NCBI GenBank assembly: GCA_963817135.1
Contig: CAWFNG010000011.1
Span: forward strand, 1-64,000
Source: VAZQ01 sp963817135
GTDB taxonomy: Bacteria > Pseudomonadota > Alphaproteobacteria > Rhizobiales > Xanthobacteraceae
DNA length: 64,000 nt
Direction of reading: 5' to 3'
Program-made: the position numbers and the translations under genes
Part shown: piece by piece, positions 17,672 to 27,686 of the stretch
Layout: each line of letters begins with the position of its first letter
Numbering within the stretch: position 1 is the stretch's first letter
The notes under the pieces: model-generated
Told to the model about the DNA's origin: nothing
Seen by the model: only the letters and a program-made list of their open reading frames with translations
Database searches by the model: none

Positions 17672-19147
17672 GTGCGAAGCATCTTCTATGGCCTGATGCT
17701 CGCAATGTTTCTCTCCGCGATCAACCAGACGATTGTCGCCACCGCCCTGCCCACCATCGGCTCCCAGCTTCGACAATTCGAAAATCTGTCCTGGGTCATT
17801 ATCGCCTATCTTTTGTCGTCCACGGTGGTATCGCCGCTGTACGGCAAACTTTCCGACATTTACGGCCGCCGCTCCATGATGCTTTGGGCGCTTGGGCTGT
17901 TCATCGCGGGCTCGGCAGCTTCTGCGCTGGCGCAGGACATGAGCATGCTCATCGCCGGTCGCACCCTGCAAGGCATCGGCGGCGGCGGCATCGTGCCGCT
18001 TACGCAGACGACCATCGCCGACATGATCACGCCGCGCGAGCGTGGTCGCTATCAGGCCTATATCGGAACTTCATGGATCACCGCCGGAATTGCCGGACCC
18101 GCGCTCGGCGGCATTCTTGCCGAGCATTTGCACTGGTCGCTCATTTTCTGGCTGAATGTTCCGTTTGGGCTTTTCGCAGCGCTGCTCACCTATCGTGCGA
18201 TGAAACGTCTGCCCCGGCATGAACGGGCGCATCGGCTTGATTTCGTTGGCGCCGCGCTGATGATCTTTTCTTCCACCCTTCTGCTCATCGCGCTTACTTT
18301 CGGCGGCACCCGCATCGCCTGGAATTCGACAAGCATGTTCACGCTGTTGGCGGGCTCCCTCGTCCTCGCCGTCGCCTTGGTGTTGTGGCTCAAGCGCGCT
18401 CCCGAACCGTTTTTACCGCTCAGCATCATGCAAAACCCGGTGATGCGGGCCGGTACTGCCGCGACATCGTGCACCCTCGGTGCCGTGCTTGGGCTTACGG
18501 TGTTCATGCCGCTCTATTTCCAGGTTGTGGGTAAGCTCACGGCGAGCGAGGCCGGGTTTGCGCTTATTCCCATTGTGCTGATGACGACTCCGGGGTCGAT
18601 GCTCTCCGGCCGCTCGATGATGCATTTGCGCCGCTACAAGCTCTCCGCTATCGCGGGTGCCGTGATCGCGATCGGCAGCGTTTCGGCGCTGGCTATATGG
18701 CCGGCAATGCCGCTCGCCGGCGTGATCCTTGCGCTTACCTTGATCGGCTTCGGCGTCGGCACCGTCTATCCGGTCGCCACCGTCTGCATTCAGAATGCTG
18801 TGGCGGTGCATCAGGTCGGCACCGCGACCGGGGCCATGAATTTCTTCCGCGCGCTCGCCAGCACGCTTGCGGTTGCCGTAATGGGGACCATCCTGCTTGT
18901 CCAATTGGGCGCCGTGCCGGAACGCGGCGCCGGATTCGATTCGCTGATCGCGGCGGCAGCCACGAATGGCGTCGATATTGCCGGCGCGTTCCGCTGGCTG
19001 TTCATCGCTGCGGACGTTTTCCTGATGCTTGCCTTGGCTTCGGTGCTGGTGCTGGAGGAACGGCCGTTGCGCGGCCCCGCCGCCGCCAAGGAGCCAGCGC
19101 AGGCGTCCTCCGGGCAGAGCGCGGATCACGCCATTGCTGCAGAATGA
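17672..19147 (+). CDS. MFS transporter, DHA2 type, second tandem copy
   Basis: 491 residues from GTG 17672, with about 14 membrane segments: FLSAINQTIVATALPTIGSQ, GKLSDIYGRRSMM, GRTLQGIGGGGIVPL, GPALGGILAEHLHWSLIFW. It is clearly paralogous to the preceding exporter but diverged. The start is doubtful: codons just upstream of the GTG read NAPAAPLTRAD, which looks like a genuine N-terminus, yet no start codon precedes it before a stop at about 17600. ATG 17599 lies in another frame (MKFSSSQAGSNNK), so a one-base slip near 17635-17645 may have split the N-terminus. Confidence 0.9.
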   Translation: MRSIFYGLMLAMFLSAINQTIVATALPTIGSQLRQFENLSWVIIAYLLSSTVVSPLYGKLSDIYGRRSMMLWALGLFIAGSAASALAQDMSMLIAGRTLQGIGGGGIVPLTQTTIADMITPRERGRYQAYIGTSWITAGIAGPALGGILAEHLHWSLIFWLNVPFGLFAALLTYRAMKRLPRHERAHRLDFVGAALMIFSSTLLLIALTFGGTRIAWNSTSMFTLLAGSLVLAVALVLWLKRAPEPFLPLSIMQNPVMRAGTAATSCTLGAVLGLTVFMPLYFQVVGKLTASEAGFALIPIVLMTTPGSMLSGRSMMHLRRYKLSAIAGAVIAIGSVSALAIWPAMPLAGVILALTLIGFGVGTVYPVATVCIQNAVAVHQVGTATGAMNFFRALASTLAVAVMGTILLVQLGAVPERGAGFDSLIAAAATNGVDIAGAFRWLFIAADVFLMLALASVLVLEERPLRGPAAAKEPAQASSGQSADHAIAAE

Positions 19148-19158
19148 TTTCGGGATTA

Positions 19159-21351
19159 TCAGCCGAACACGACTGAGACCTGCACGTCGCCTTCCTGCCG
19201 GAGAATCTCGACCGATACGCCATTGGGATGCCGGCGCAGCTTGATGTCGACGCTCGCTTCCCTAAGCTGCAAATTGCGCAGCACCAACTGCTCGAGAAAT
19301 GATGGCAAGCGCGGGTTGCGTAAATGAATTTGATTGGCGGCGGGATCGAATTCCAGCCCGAGCGACGCTTCGATTAAGGTGAACGGCGTAGCGCTCGCCC
19401 AGGCCTGCGGCGAGCAGGCCACCGGATAAAGCGTTGGGCCGCGTCCGCGCGCGCGCTGGAAACCACAGAACAGCTCCGGAAGCCGCCGCAAATCCATATA
19501 GGTCGCCGCATCGAACAGCCCCTTGAACACACGTTCGATCGGGCTCTTGAGTCCGTAGCGTGCCATTCCCAGTGCAATCAGGGCATTGTCGTGCGGCCAA
19601 ACCGACCCGTTGTGATACGACATTGGATTGTAGCGGGATTCGCTGTTGGCAATGGTGCGTATGCCCCAGCCGGAAAAAAATTGAGTGCGCATAATGCTGT
19701 CCACAACGGCGCGGGCGCGTTGCGGTCGGGCAATGCCTGTGAACAGCACTTGACCGGCATTGGAACTGCGCACCCGGCATTGCTGCTTGCTGCCATCGAG
19801 CGCGAGGGCGTAGCTCTCGATCTCTTCACACCAGAAGCTCTCGTCAAACCGCTCGGCCAGGCGGCTCGCCTGCGCCTCGAGCCTGACTGCTAGCGCCTCG
19901 CGTCCTAGCCGCCTGGCGCCGCGCGCCGCCGCGCGCTTGGCGCAGTAGACGTAGCCTTGCACTTCCGCGAGCGCGATCGGACCTTTCGCCAGGGTGCCGT
20001 CGGCGTGGAAGATGGCATCGTGCGAATCCTTCCAACCCTGGTTGGCAAGCCCTTCATCGGTCGCGCGGTAATATTCGACAAAGCCATCTCCGTCCCCATC
20101 ACCGGAGTTGTCGATCCACGACAATGCGGCCTCGACCGCCGGCCACAGTTCCCTGAGTGTTTCCTCGTCGCCAGTGCGCTCGACATACAATCCGGCCAGC
20201 ACGACGAATAGGGGAGTTGCATCGACGCTGCCATAATAAAGACCGAACGGCACTTCGCGCAGCGCCGCCATTTCTCCGCTGCGCATCTCGTGCAGGATCT
20301 TCCCCGGTTGCGCGTCCGCGACCGGGTCGTCGGCTTTCGCCTGGTAGTAGGCAAGCCGCCGAAGCACACCCTGCGCAATGCGCGGATTGAGCCACAGCAT
20401 CTGCAGCGCGGTAATCAATCCGTCGCGGCCGAACGTGGTCGAATACCAGGGAATGCCCGCATATGGATAGCGGCCCTGCGGCGTGCTGCTCATCAACATG
20501 TGCAGGTCCGACATCGACCGACATAGCATCTCGTTGAAGAGGTCGTTGGAGCTTTCCACCGTGCAAACGCTCTTCGATACGCTGCGCTGATTGCGATGTA
20601 CGGCCCGCAGCGCTCGCTGGGCCGACAAAGGTTCAGGCGGCGTGGGAATGCCGCAGCCGATGGCAACGCGGATCGTCGTTCCGCGCTTCGACTTAAGCCG
20701 AAACCGGTAGCTGGCAGTGGTTTCATTGATCTCGTGCGGCGGCGGATCGAAGCTCAGCTCGGTGCGCCGCAGCTTTCCATCGAGGCCGTGATAGATCAGG
20801 TTCGTGCCGGCCGGCGATAGCGGTTGCCGCTCCATGAGGCCGCGGCGCTTTCGCCTGATGCCTCGTACTTCGAAGAGATCCGCGAAATCGCTGTCGAATA
20901 GGATCGTCAGGCGCAAATCGACTGAGCCGTCGCCATAGTTGCGAATTGCGAACCGCTGATAGGCTGCATCGGACAACAGGAATGTCGTACGCACGACATG
21001 CACGGTGTCCTTGGGAAGCGCGAGCCGGTTCTGCAGATAAATGTCCGGATTGGTAAGGTCGCTAGTGAGAAGCGTATTGTCGTCACGCATGCTCGATCCC
21101 AGCAGCAAAGGCTGGGTGCCGTTGAGCAGCAACTCGAAATGCGAAAGAAAACGAGTGTCGCAGTGGAATAAGCCGTCCGGGCCGCCGGCGGAGGCGCCGA
21201 CGTCGCCATGGCTGTCGAGCACAATGAAGGTGTTGTCGTGTTTGAGGCTGTGGCGTGGGCGTGACGGAGGCCCCGTTGCCGGGATATAGAACGGTGCCTC
21301 TGGAACCTCCGCTTCAGACCGTTTCGGGAGCGCAGCGCTCTCGATCGCCAT
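19159..21351 (-). CDS. Amylo-alpha-1,6-glucosidase / glycogen-debranching-type protein
   Basis: 730 residues. The N-terminal glycogen-debranching domain begins after KHDNTFIVLDSHGDV and holds GGPDGLFHCDTRFLSHFEL. The C-terminal (alpha/alpha)6 barrel carries YPYAGIPWYSTTFGRDGLI, GDGDGDGFVEYYR, LANQGWKDS and NGSVWPHDNALIALG, standard in the family. It trims alpha-glucans; the exact substrate is not known. It lies 11 bases from the GT4 gene on the same strand, so the two form an operon next to trehalose genes. Confidence 0.9.
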   Translation of the reverse strand: MAIESAALPKRSEAEVPEAPFYIPATGPPSRPRHSLKHDNTFIVLDSHGDVGASAGGPDGLFHCDTRFLSHFELLLNGTQPLLLGSSMRDDNTLLTSDLTNPDIYLQNRLALPKDTVHVVRTTFLLSDAAYQRFAIRNYGDGSVDLRLTILFDSDFADLFEVRGIRRKRRGLMERQPLSPAGTNLIYHGLDGKLRRTELSFDPPPHEINETTASYRFRLKSKRGTTIRVAIGCGIPTPPEPLSAQRALRAVHRNQRSVSKSVCTVESSNDLFNEMLCRSMSDLHMLMSSTPQGRYPYAGIPWYSTTFGRDGLITALQMLWLNPRIAQGVLRRLAYYQAKADDPVADAQPGKILHEMRSGEMAALREVPFGLYYGSVDATPLFVVLAGLYVERTGDEETLRELWPAVEAALSWIDNSGDGDGDGFVEYYRATDEGLANQGWKDSHDAIFHADGTLAKGPIALAEVQGYVYCAKRAAARGARRLGREALAVRLEAQASRLAERFDESFWCEEIESYALALDGSKQQCRVRSSNAGQVLFTGIARPQRARAVVDSIMRTQFFSGWGIRTIANSESRYNPMSYHNGSVWPHDNALIALGMARYGLKSPIERVFKGLFDAATYMDLRRLPELFCGFQRARGRGPTLYPVACSPQAWASATPFTLIEASLGLEFDPAANQIHLRNPRLPSFLEQLVLRNLQLREASVDIKLRRHPNGVSVEILRQEGDVQVSVVFG

Positions 21352-21361
21352 GAAATCCCTG

Positions 21362-22456
21362 TCAGTTCATTTCGTTTTCCAGCGCCGGCTGCAGCCACGG
21401 CACCACTGCTGCGCGCTCGGCAGATGCTGCGCGCTTGAGCAGGGAACGATAGACCTGAAGGTAGTCCTTGGCCATACGCGTGACCGTAAAGCGCTCTTCG
21501 AAGCGACGGCGAACCTTGCGGCGGTCGAGTGCGAGCATTTGCGGCAGCATCTGCACGGCCTGTTCAGTCGTATCGACGATCAGGCCGGTGATGCCCTCAT
21601 CGATGATTTCGGCCACCGAACCGCAGCGGAACGCGAGCACAGGGGTCCCGCAAGCCATGGCCTCGATCATGACCAACCCGAACGGCTCCGGCCAATCGAC
21701 GGGGAACAGTAGGGCGCGCGCCTCGCCAAGGAAGTCGGTCTTGCTGCGCTCATTGATCTCGCCGATGAACTCGATGCCGGCAACATCGAGCAGTGGCTCA
21801 ACGACCTCGCGGAAATAATCTTTATCGACTTTGTCGACCTTGGCGGCGATCTTGAGCGGAATGCCAAGCGCCCGAGCGATGTGGATCGCGCGCTCCGGCC
21901 CTTTTTCGGGAGAGATACGGCCGAGAAAGGCAAGGTAGCCGCCGCGTGGATTGTAATTCGGCTTCAGCAGATCGGAAGGGATGCCATGATAGACCGTGGC
22001 AACGAAGTTGCTGCCCGATACCGGCTTGCGCTGGTCGTTCGAGATCGAGACCAGCGGCATTTCGGTAAACCCCACATAGAGCGGCTTGAGATCGTAAAGA
22101 TCCTGCCTGCCATGCAGCGTGGTAACGGTGCGATTGGCGAGCGATCGAAACAGCGGAAAATGAAACTGGTCGATGTGGAAATGCAGAATATCGAACTCGT
22201 CGGCCATCTGGCGCACCCGATCCAGCATCAACATGTAATACGGAATGAAGTCGCGCACGTTGCAGTCGAGCCGCAGCGCCATCGATGCGCACGGGACGAG
22301 TTCGGCACTCGAGACCGAATTGCCGCTGGCAAACAGCGTCACGTCGTGCCCCAGCCTGACCAGCTCGTCTGTCAGATACGAAACGATTCGCTCGGTTCCG
22401 CCATAAAAGCGGGGCGGCACGCTCTCCATGAGCGGCGCAATTTGCGCAATTTTCAT
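21362..22456 (-). CDS. GT4-family glycosyltransferase
   Basis: 364 residues, cytoplasmic GT-B fold. The N-terminus MKIAQIAPLMESVPPRFYGGTE is typical of GT4 enzymes with a glycine-rich donor loop. The C-terminal domain shows GRISPEKGPERAIH and the EX7E region PEPFGLVMIEAMACGTPVLA, ending DEGITGLIVD. Donor and acceptor cannot be read from the sequence; the neighbours suggest an alpha-glucoside or trehalose-related product. It is upstream of the debranching gene in the same operon and divergent from the GH15 gene. Confidence 0.9.
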   Translation of the reverse strand: MKIAQIAPLMESVPPRFYGGTERIVSYLTDELVRLGHDVTLFASGNSVSSAELVPCASMALRLDCNVRDFIPYYMLMLDRVRQMADEFDILHFHIDQFHFPLFRSLANRTVTTLHGRQDLYDLKPLYVGFTEMPLVSISNDQRKPVSGSNFVATVYHGIPSDLLKPNYNPRGGYLAFLGRISPEKGPERAIHIARALGIPLKIAAKVDKVDKDYFREVVEPLLDVAGIEFIGEINERSKTDFLGEARALLFPVDWPEPFGLVMIEAMACGTPVLAFRCGSVAEIIDEGITGLIVDTTEQAVQMLPQMLALDRRKVRRRFEERFTVTRMAKDYLQVYRSLLKRAASAERAAVVPWLQPALENEMN

Positions 22457-22645
22457 GCATTTTCTCCAGCAGACACCCGTCCTCGCGCAACGTCATGCGG
22501 TGCGAAAAGGTTCCTCCCTCGGTGTATTTCCACGCGGTGGCCCATCAGCCCAGGAAGCAGTGACAACGCAGACGCCCCCAGATTTGTTTCAGGGGGAGGA
22601 ACTTTTTCTCTTCGGCAGTGGTAGAAATCAGTGAAGAGAGACTCA

Positions 22646-24475
22646 ATGCCGAGCGCCATCGAAGATTATGCATTGATCGGCGATTGCGAGGCGGCCGCCC
22701 TCGTCGCACGCAACGGATCGATCGATTGGCTCTGCTGGCCGCGCTTCGATTCCGAAGCTTGTTTTGCCGCTCTCCTCGGTTCGGAGGAACACGGGCACTG
22801 GCAGATCCTTCCAGTCGATGAGCAGGCACAGGTCTCGCGCAGCTACCGGAAAAATACATTGATCCTGGAAACGCACTTCAGGTGCAGCGACGGTGAAGCG
22901 ACCGTCATCGACTTCATGCCGATACACGGCAGTCATTCCCATGTGGTGCGCCTGGTGGTCGGCGAGCGCGGCCGGGTGGCAATGCGCACCGAGCTGGTGA
23001 TCCGCTTCGGCTATGGCGCCGTCGTGCCCTGGGTGACCCGCATGGGAGAGGACACGTGGCGGGCAATTGCCGGGCCCGACATGCTCGTCATTCGCACGCC
23101 CGTTGCCCTGGCGGGACAGAATATGCGCACCGTCGGCGAATTCAGCGTCGGCGCGGGAGAGACGGTGCCGTTTGTCATGACCTATTCGCCTTCGCATCTG
23201 GACCCGCCCGATCGGGTTGACGCGAAGGAGGCGATCAAACGAACGGAAACCTTCTGGACCGACTGGTGCAAACAATGCAGGCCGGCGGGACACTGCTCCG
23301 ACGCCGTGCTGCGGTCGCTGATCACCCTCAAGGCGCTTACCTACTGGCCAACCGGCGGCATGATCGCCGCTCCGACCACATCGCTGCCCGAACAATTGGG
23401 CGGCAGCCGGAACTGGGATTATCGTTTCTGCTGGTTGCGCGACGCCACGCTCACCTTGCTCGCACTGATGAATGCCGGCTTTCATGACGAAGCGCAGGCG
23501 TGGCGGGAATGGCTCCTGCGCGCCGTCGCCGGCAGTCCCGACCAGGCACAGATAATGTATGGCATCGCCGGCGAGCGGCGGCTGAGCGAATGGGAAGTGT
23601 CGTGGTTGCCGGGCTACGAAGGCTCGCGGCCGGTGCGCATCGGAAATGCCGCCTCCGGCCAGCTTCAGCTTGATGTATTCGGCGAGGTCATGGATGCGCT
23701 GCATCAGGCGAGATGCCACGGGCTTGCAGCAAGCGAATCGGGATGGGCGGTGCAGCGCGCGTTTCTCGATCATCTCGAAAACATCTGGGCGAATCCGGAC
23801 GAAGGCATTTGGGAAATGCGCGGGCCGCCCCGCCACTTCACCTACTCCAAGCTGATGGCATGGGTGGCTTACGATCGCGCGATCAAGAGTGCACAACGGT
23901 TTGATCTCGAAGGCCCGGTCGAGCACTGGCAAAAGATTGCCGGCGCCATTCATGACGATGTCTGCCGGCGCGGATTCGATGCCGAGATCGGCAGCTTCGT
24001 CCAGTCCTATGGATCGAAAGACCTGGACGCGAGTCTTCTCTTGATGCCGCATATGGGATTTCTGCCGCCTGACGACCCGCGCGTGCGTGGCACCTTGCAG
24101 GCGATCGAGCAGCGGCTCCTCCTTGACGGTCTAGTCATGCGCTACGACACCGGCTCCTCGGATGATGGTCTGCCGGCGGGCGAAGGCGCCTTCCTCGCCT
24201 GCAGCTTCTGGCTGGTCGATGCCTATGTGATGCAGAATCGTTGGCAAGAGGCGAACGCGCTGTTTGATCGGCTGCTTGCCCTGCGCAACGATGTCGGACT
24301 GCTCAGCGAGGAATACGACCAGCGCCGAGGGCGGCTGGTCGGCAATTTCCCGCAGGCATTCACGCATGTTGCCCTGGTCAACAGCGCATTCAATCTCACG
24401 CGTTTCGAGAAGCCGGTGGAGCAGCGCGCCGGCTCCAGCGAGGGCGAGCAGGAGCACGCGGGGGTGGAAGGTTAA
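22646..24475 (+). CDS. Glycoside hydrolase family 15 protein (glucoamylase/trehalase type), copy 1
   Basis: 609 residues from ATG 22646 (GAGAG upstream; GTG 22631 is a poorer start). MPSAIEDYALIGDCEAAAL opens the N-terminal beta domain (NGSIDWLCWPRFDS). The barrel holds GGSRNWDYRFCWLRDATL, the catalytic-region GERRLSEWEVSWLPGYEG and LLSEEYDQ, and NFPQAFTHVALV at the end. Bacterial members of this type include trehalases as well as glucoamylases, so the bond cleaved is open. Its end overlaps the stop of the convergent otsA by four bases. Confidence 0.9.
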   Translation: MPSAIEDYALIGDCEAAALVARNGSIDWLCWPRFDSEACFAALLGSEEHGHWQILPVDEQAQVSRSYRKNTLILETHFRCSDGEATVIDFMPIHGSHSHVVRLVVGERGRVAMRTELVIRFGYGAVVPWVTRMGEDTWRAIAGPDMLVIRTPVALAGQNMRTVGEFSVGAGETVPFVMTYSPSHLDPPDRVDAKEAIKRTETFWTDWCKQCRPAGHCSDAVLRSLITLKALTYWPTGGMIAAPTTSLPEQLGGSRNWDYRFCWLRDATLTLLALMNAGFHDEAQAWREWLLRAVAGSPDQAQIMYGIAGERRLSEWEVSWLPGYEGSRPVRIGNAASGQLQLDVFGEVMDALHQARCHGLAASESGWAVQRAFLDHLENIWANPDEGIWEMRGPPRHFTYSKLMAWVAYDRAIKSAQRFDLEGPVEHWQKIAGAIHDDVCRRGFDAEIGSFVQSYGSKDLDASLLLMPHMGFLPPDDPRVRGTLQAIEQRLLLDGLVMRYDTGSSDDGLPAGEGAFLACSFWLVDAYVMQNRWQEANALFDRLLALRNDVGLLSEEYDQRRGRLVGNFPQAFTHVALVNSAFNLTRFEKPVEQRAGSSEGEQEHAGVEG

Positions 24476-25908
24476 GCAACTCCTGTATTGATCCGCGACT
24501 CGAAGCCGAGGTGTTCGCGCCAGAGCGGCAGGTCCGCATCCTTCGTCAATGCGGCGAGAAAACGATCGCCCCAGGATTTGAGGTCATTCTCGGAGAGCAC
24601 GTGGAATAACGTTGCAAAGCGCGAGCGCCGCTCCTCCAGCGGCATGGAAAGCGCATGCGCAATCGAGGTTGCGACGGTCTCTGGATCATACGGATTGACA
24701 AGAAGCGCCGAGGCGCATTCGGCGGCGGCGCCGGCAAAGCGCGACAGGATGAGAACGCCGGGATCTTCGGGATCCTGGGCGGCGACGTATTCCTTGGCTA
24801 CCAGATTCATTCCATCGCGCAACGGCGTCACCAGACCTGCCCGCGCGGACCGATAGAGGCCGGCGAGCACGCTGCGATTATAGGCACGGTTGACATACCG
24901 GATGGGAGTCCAGGCGGCTTCGCCGTAAGTGCCGTTGATGCGCCCAGCAGCCTCGCTGATGGTGCGCTCCATATCCGCATATTCCTGGATCTGCGAGCGG
25001 CTCTTGGGCGTAATCTGCAGGTAGGTGACCTTGCCGCGCCAATCCGGATAGAGCGCGAGGAACCGCTCGAATGCATCCATGCGCTGCGCAAGCCCCTTGG
25101 AATAGTCCAGCCGGTCGACGCCAATCACCATCGCGCGGCCGGCAAGGCTGTCGAGCACATTGCGCACAAGTGCCGAGCGCACGGAGCGCCGCGCCAGACG
25201 GCTGAACTCGTTGGTCTCTATCCCGATCGGAAATATGCCGATGCGGACAACGCGTTCGGCGTTTTGGAAGGTGAAAGCGGCGCGCTTGGGCAGGCGGCAC
25301 TCGTTTTCGAAATAGCGGGCGAGGTTGTTTGCATCGTTTTCCGTCTGCAATCCGACAAGGTCGTACGCAGTGAGCTGCGGGATCAGCCATTCGTGGTTAG
25401 GCAGAGCAGTGAGAAACTCCGGCGGGGGAAAAGGAACGTGCAGGAAAAATCCGATTGGATTGCGATGGCCGCGGTCGCGCAGCATTTTGGCAAGCGGAAT
25501 GAGATGATAATCGTGCACCCAGATCACGTCGTCAGGCCGGATGAGGTTATTGAGCTGCGTGGCAAAATGCGCGTTCGCGCGCCGGTAGCCGCTCAAGTCG
25601 CGCCTTGAGAATTCCGCCAGGTCCAACCGATAGTGGAGAATGGGCCACAGAACGCGATTGGCAAAGCCGTTGTAGTATTCCTGATAGTCCGCTTCGGCGA
25701 GATCGGTAACGACGTACGACAAGCCGCCCTGCTTCAGCGACCTGGTCGTGACGTCCTCATCGACCGCAACCGTTCCACTCCAACCGAACCAAAGCCCGCC
25801 GTGACGCTTGAGCAGCGAGCGCACCGCCACTGCGAGGCCCCCCGCGAGATTGCCGTTCTCGCGGCTTGGCACCGCCACGCGATTGGACACCACGATCAGC
25901 CGCGCCAA
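24472..25908 (-). CDS. otsA: Trehalose-6-phosphate synthase (OtsA), GT20
   Basis: 478 residues. It joins UDP-glucose and glucose-6-phosphate to trehalose-6-phosphate. Visible: RLIVVSNRVAVPS, NLAGGLAVAV (donor loop), VIWVHDYHLIPLAK, FFLHVPFP, GVDRLDYSKGLAQR, and TPLRDGMNLVAKEYVAAQ. TTG 25908 is chosen, not the longer frame to 25992, because GGAGGA lies six bases upstream and family members start at this point. It overlaps the upstream GH15 gene by 13 bases; last gene of otsB-GH15-otsA. Confidence 0.95.
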   Translation of the reverse strand: MARLIVVSNRVAVPSRENGNLAGGLAVAVRSLLKRHGGLWFGWSGTVAVDEDVTTRSLKQGGLSYVVTDLAEADYQEYYNGFANRVLWPILHYRLDLAEFSRRDLSGYRRANAHFATQLNNLIRPDDVIWVHDYHLIPLAKMLRDRGHRNPIGFFLHVPFPPPEFLTALPNHEWLIPQLTAYDLVGLQTENDANNLARYFENECRLPKRAAFTFQNAERVVRIGIFPIGIETNEFSRLARRSVRSALVRNVLDSLAGRAMVIGVDRLDYSKGLAQRMDAFERFLALYPDWRGKVTYLQITPKSRSQIQEYADMERTISEAAGRINGTYGEAAWTPIRYVNRAYNRSVLAGLYRSARAGLVTPLRDGMNLVAKEYVAAQDPEDPGVLILSRFAGAAAECASALLVNPYDPETVATSIAHALSMPLEERRSRFATLFHVLSENDLKSWGDRFLAALTKDADLPLWREHLGFESRINTGVA

Positions 25909-27686
25909 TATCGATCCTCCCAGCTTCGCGACAACCGCATGGCACTCAGGATAAGGCCTGCCATCGAATAGGTCTGCGGAAAATTGCCCCACAAAGTGCC
26001 GGTTTGCGGGTCGATGTCCTCGGATAGCAGGCCATAGCGATTGCGGTATGCCAATGCGTCGACGAACAGATCATGCGCTTCCTCACGACGATCGAGTGAC
26101 CACCAGGCGTCGACCAGCCAGAACCGGCAAATCAGGAAAGCGGTTGCCGGCAGGCCGAAATCGTCCGCCGCCGCGTAACGCATAACGTGCTTCTCGCGCA
26201 AAAGTTCGCGCTCCATGGTCTTGACGGTGCTTACGAAACGCGGATCGCGCGCCTCGATGACGCCGAGATCGGGCAGCAACAGGACGCTCGCATCGAGTTC
26301 GTCGGAACCGAACGCGGCAGTGAATGCCTGGCGCTTCTCGTTCCACGCGCCTTGCAACAGCGCATGCAGCACCGGATCAGCCACCGCATTCCAGTGCGCG
26401 GCACGATCGGCAAGCCCGAGGCGCAAGGCGATTGCCGCAAGCCGCTGACATCCGGCCCAGCACATCGCCGTCGAATGGGTATGAATGCGCTGGCGGCCGC
26501 GATATTCCCAGATCCCGTTGTCCGCCTCCAGCGCAAGCTCGCCCGCCTTGGCGCCCAGCGTTTCCAGCAACCGAAACAATCCCTCGTCGCCAGGGCGCGG
26601 CAGCCGGCGGTCATAGAACATCGGCATCGCTGCCAGGATCACGCTGCCATAGGTATCATTCTGCACCTGCTCCGCGGCGGCATTGCCCACGCGTACCGGA
26701 CCGTCGCCGCGGTAACCTTTGAGTTCGGATGCGGCGATCTCGTCCATCGGATCGATCGGAACGACGCTGTAGACGGGCCGCATCTGCTCGTTTGGGTTCG
26801 ACGCGATGCTCAGCGTGAACGCGATGAAATCCTCCATCGTTTGCGTTGCACCGATCCGGTTGAGTGCTTTTACAACGAAATACGCATCGCGCAGCCAGCA
26901 ATAGCGATAGTCCCAATTGCGCCCCGAGCCTGGCGCCTCTGGTATGGAGGTGGTGTGGGCAGCAACGATGCCGCCGGTTTCCTCGAAATTGCTGAGCTTG
27001 AGCGTTATGGCAGCACGGATGATCTCGTCCTGCCAGTCATAGGAGATCGACAGGCCGCGCGACCAATCCAGCCAGTAGTCGATGGTGCGGTCGCAAAATT
27101 CCCGGCAGGTGGTTTCGAGGTCTCCTTGAAACGGCTCGTCCACTCCGAAAACAAGATGCAGCGGACGCGTGAGTACAAATGGAGCCTCACGTTCGATATA
27201 CGAGAGCGGCGCGTCGCTGGTGAGCCGAATGATCACACGCTCGTGCAGGTAGCGAATATGGTTGCTGCCGATAGCATGATGCGCGAAGGGGTGACCATAA
27301 TCGTGCGTTGGACGAAACCGGATCGTGACCCGCGGCAGTCCGGCTATCGGCTCGATTATCCTGATGAGCTGCGGCGGACGAAAAACACGGCCGAATTGGC
27401 GGTAACGGGGGGCGAAATCGGTGATCCGGACGGCGCCGCCTTGCTGGTCAGTGAGAACGGTCTGCACCACGGCGGTGTTGCGCAGATACTCCGACTGAAA
27501 ATCCGCCCTCTCGTGGAGAATGACGTCGGTGAATCCCTTCTCGTCATCGCCGGAAACGAGGCGACAGAAAATCGGATCGCTGTCGAAGCGCGGATAGCAC
27601 CACCACACGAAACGTGCCGAAGGATCGACCAATGCGGCGGTGCGCCCATTGCCGATCACGGCAAGGTCAAGTCCGTGATCGGTCAT
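25896..27686 (-). CDS. Glycoside hydrolase family 15 protein, copy 2
   Basis: 596 residues, same architecture as the copy at 22.6 kb but clearly diverged: LDLAVIGNGRTAALVDPS then WCYPRFDSDP, GSGRNWDYRYCWLRDAYF, ELKGYRGDGPVRVGNAAA, and LSEDIDPQTGTLWGNFPQTY. It starts inside the otsB stop (ATGA overlap) and its stop overlaps the otsA start, so it is tightly coupled between the trehalose phosphatase and synthase. That placement makes a trehalose-linked role likely, but the actual substrate is unproved. Confidence 0.9.
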   Translation of the reverse strand: MTDHGLDLAVIGNGRTAALVDPSARFVWWCYPRFDSDPIFCRLVSGDDEKGFTDVILHERADFQSEYLRNTAVVQTVLTDQQGGAVRITDFAPRYRQFGRVFRPPQLIRIIEPIAGLPRVTIRFRPTHDYGHPFAHHAIGSNHIRYLHERVIIRLTSDAPLSYIEREAPFVLTRPLHLVFGVDEPFQGDLETTCREFCDRTIDYWLDWSRGLSISYDWQDEIIRAAITLKLSNFEETGGIVAAHTTSIPEAPGSGRNWDYRYCWLRDAYFVVKALNRIGATQTMEDFIAFTLSIASNPNEQMRPVYSVVPIDPMDEIAASELKGYRGDGPVRVGNAAAEQVQNDTYGSVILAAMPMFYDRRLPRPGDEGLFRLLETLGAKAGELALEADNGIWEYRGRQRIHTHSTAMCWAGCQRLAAIALRLGLADRAAHWNAVADPVLHALLQGAWNEKRQAFTAAFGSDELDASVLLLPDLGVIEARDPRFVSTVKTMERELLREKHVMRYAAADDFGLPATAFLICRFWLVDAWWSLDRREEAHDLFVDALAYRNRYGLLSEDIDPQTGTLWGNFPQTYSMAGLILSAMRLSRSWEDRYWRG

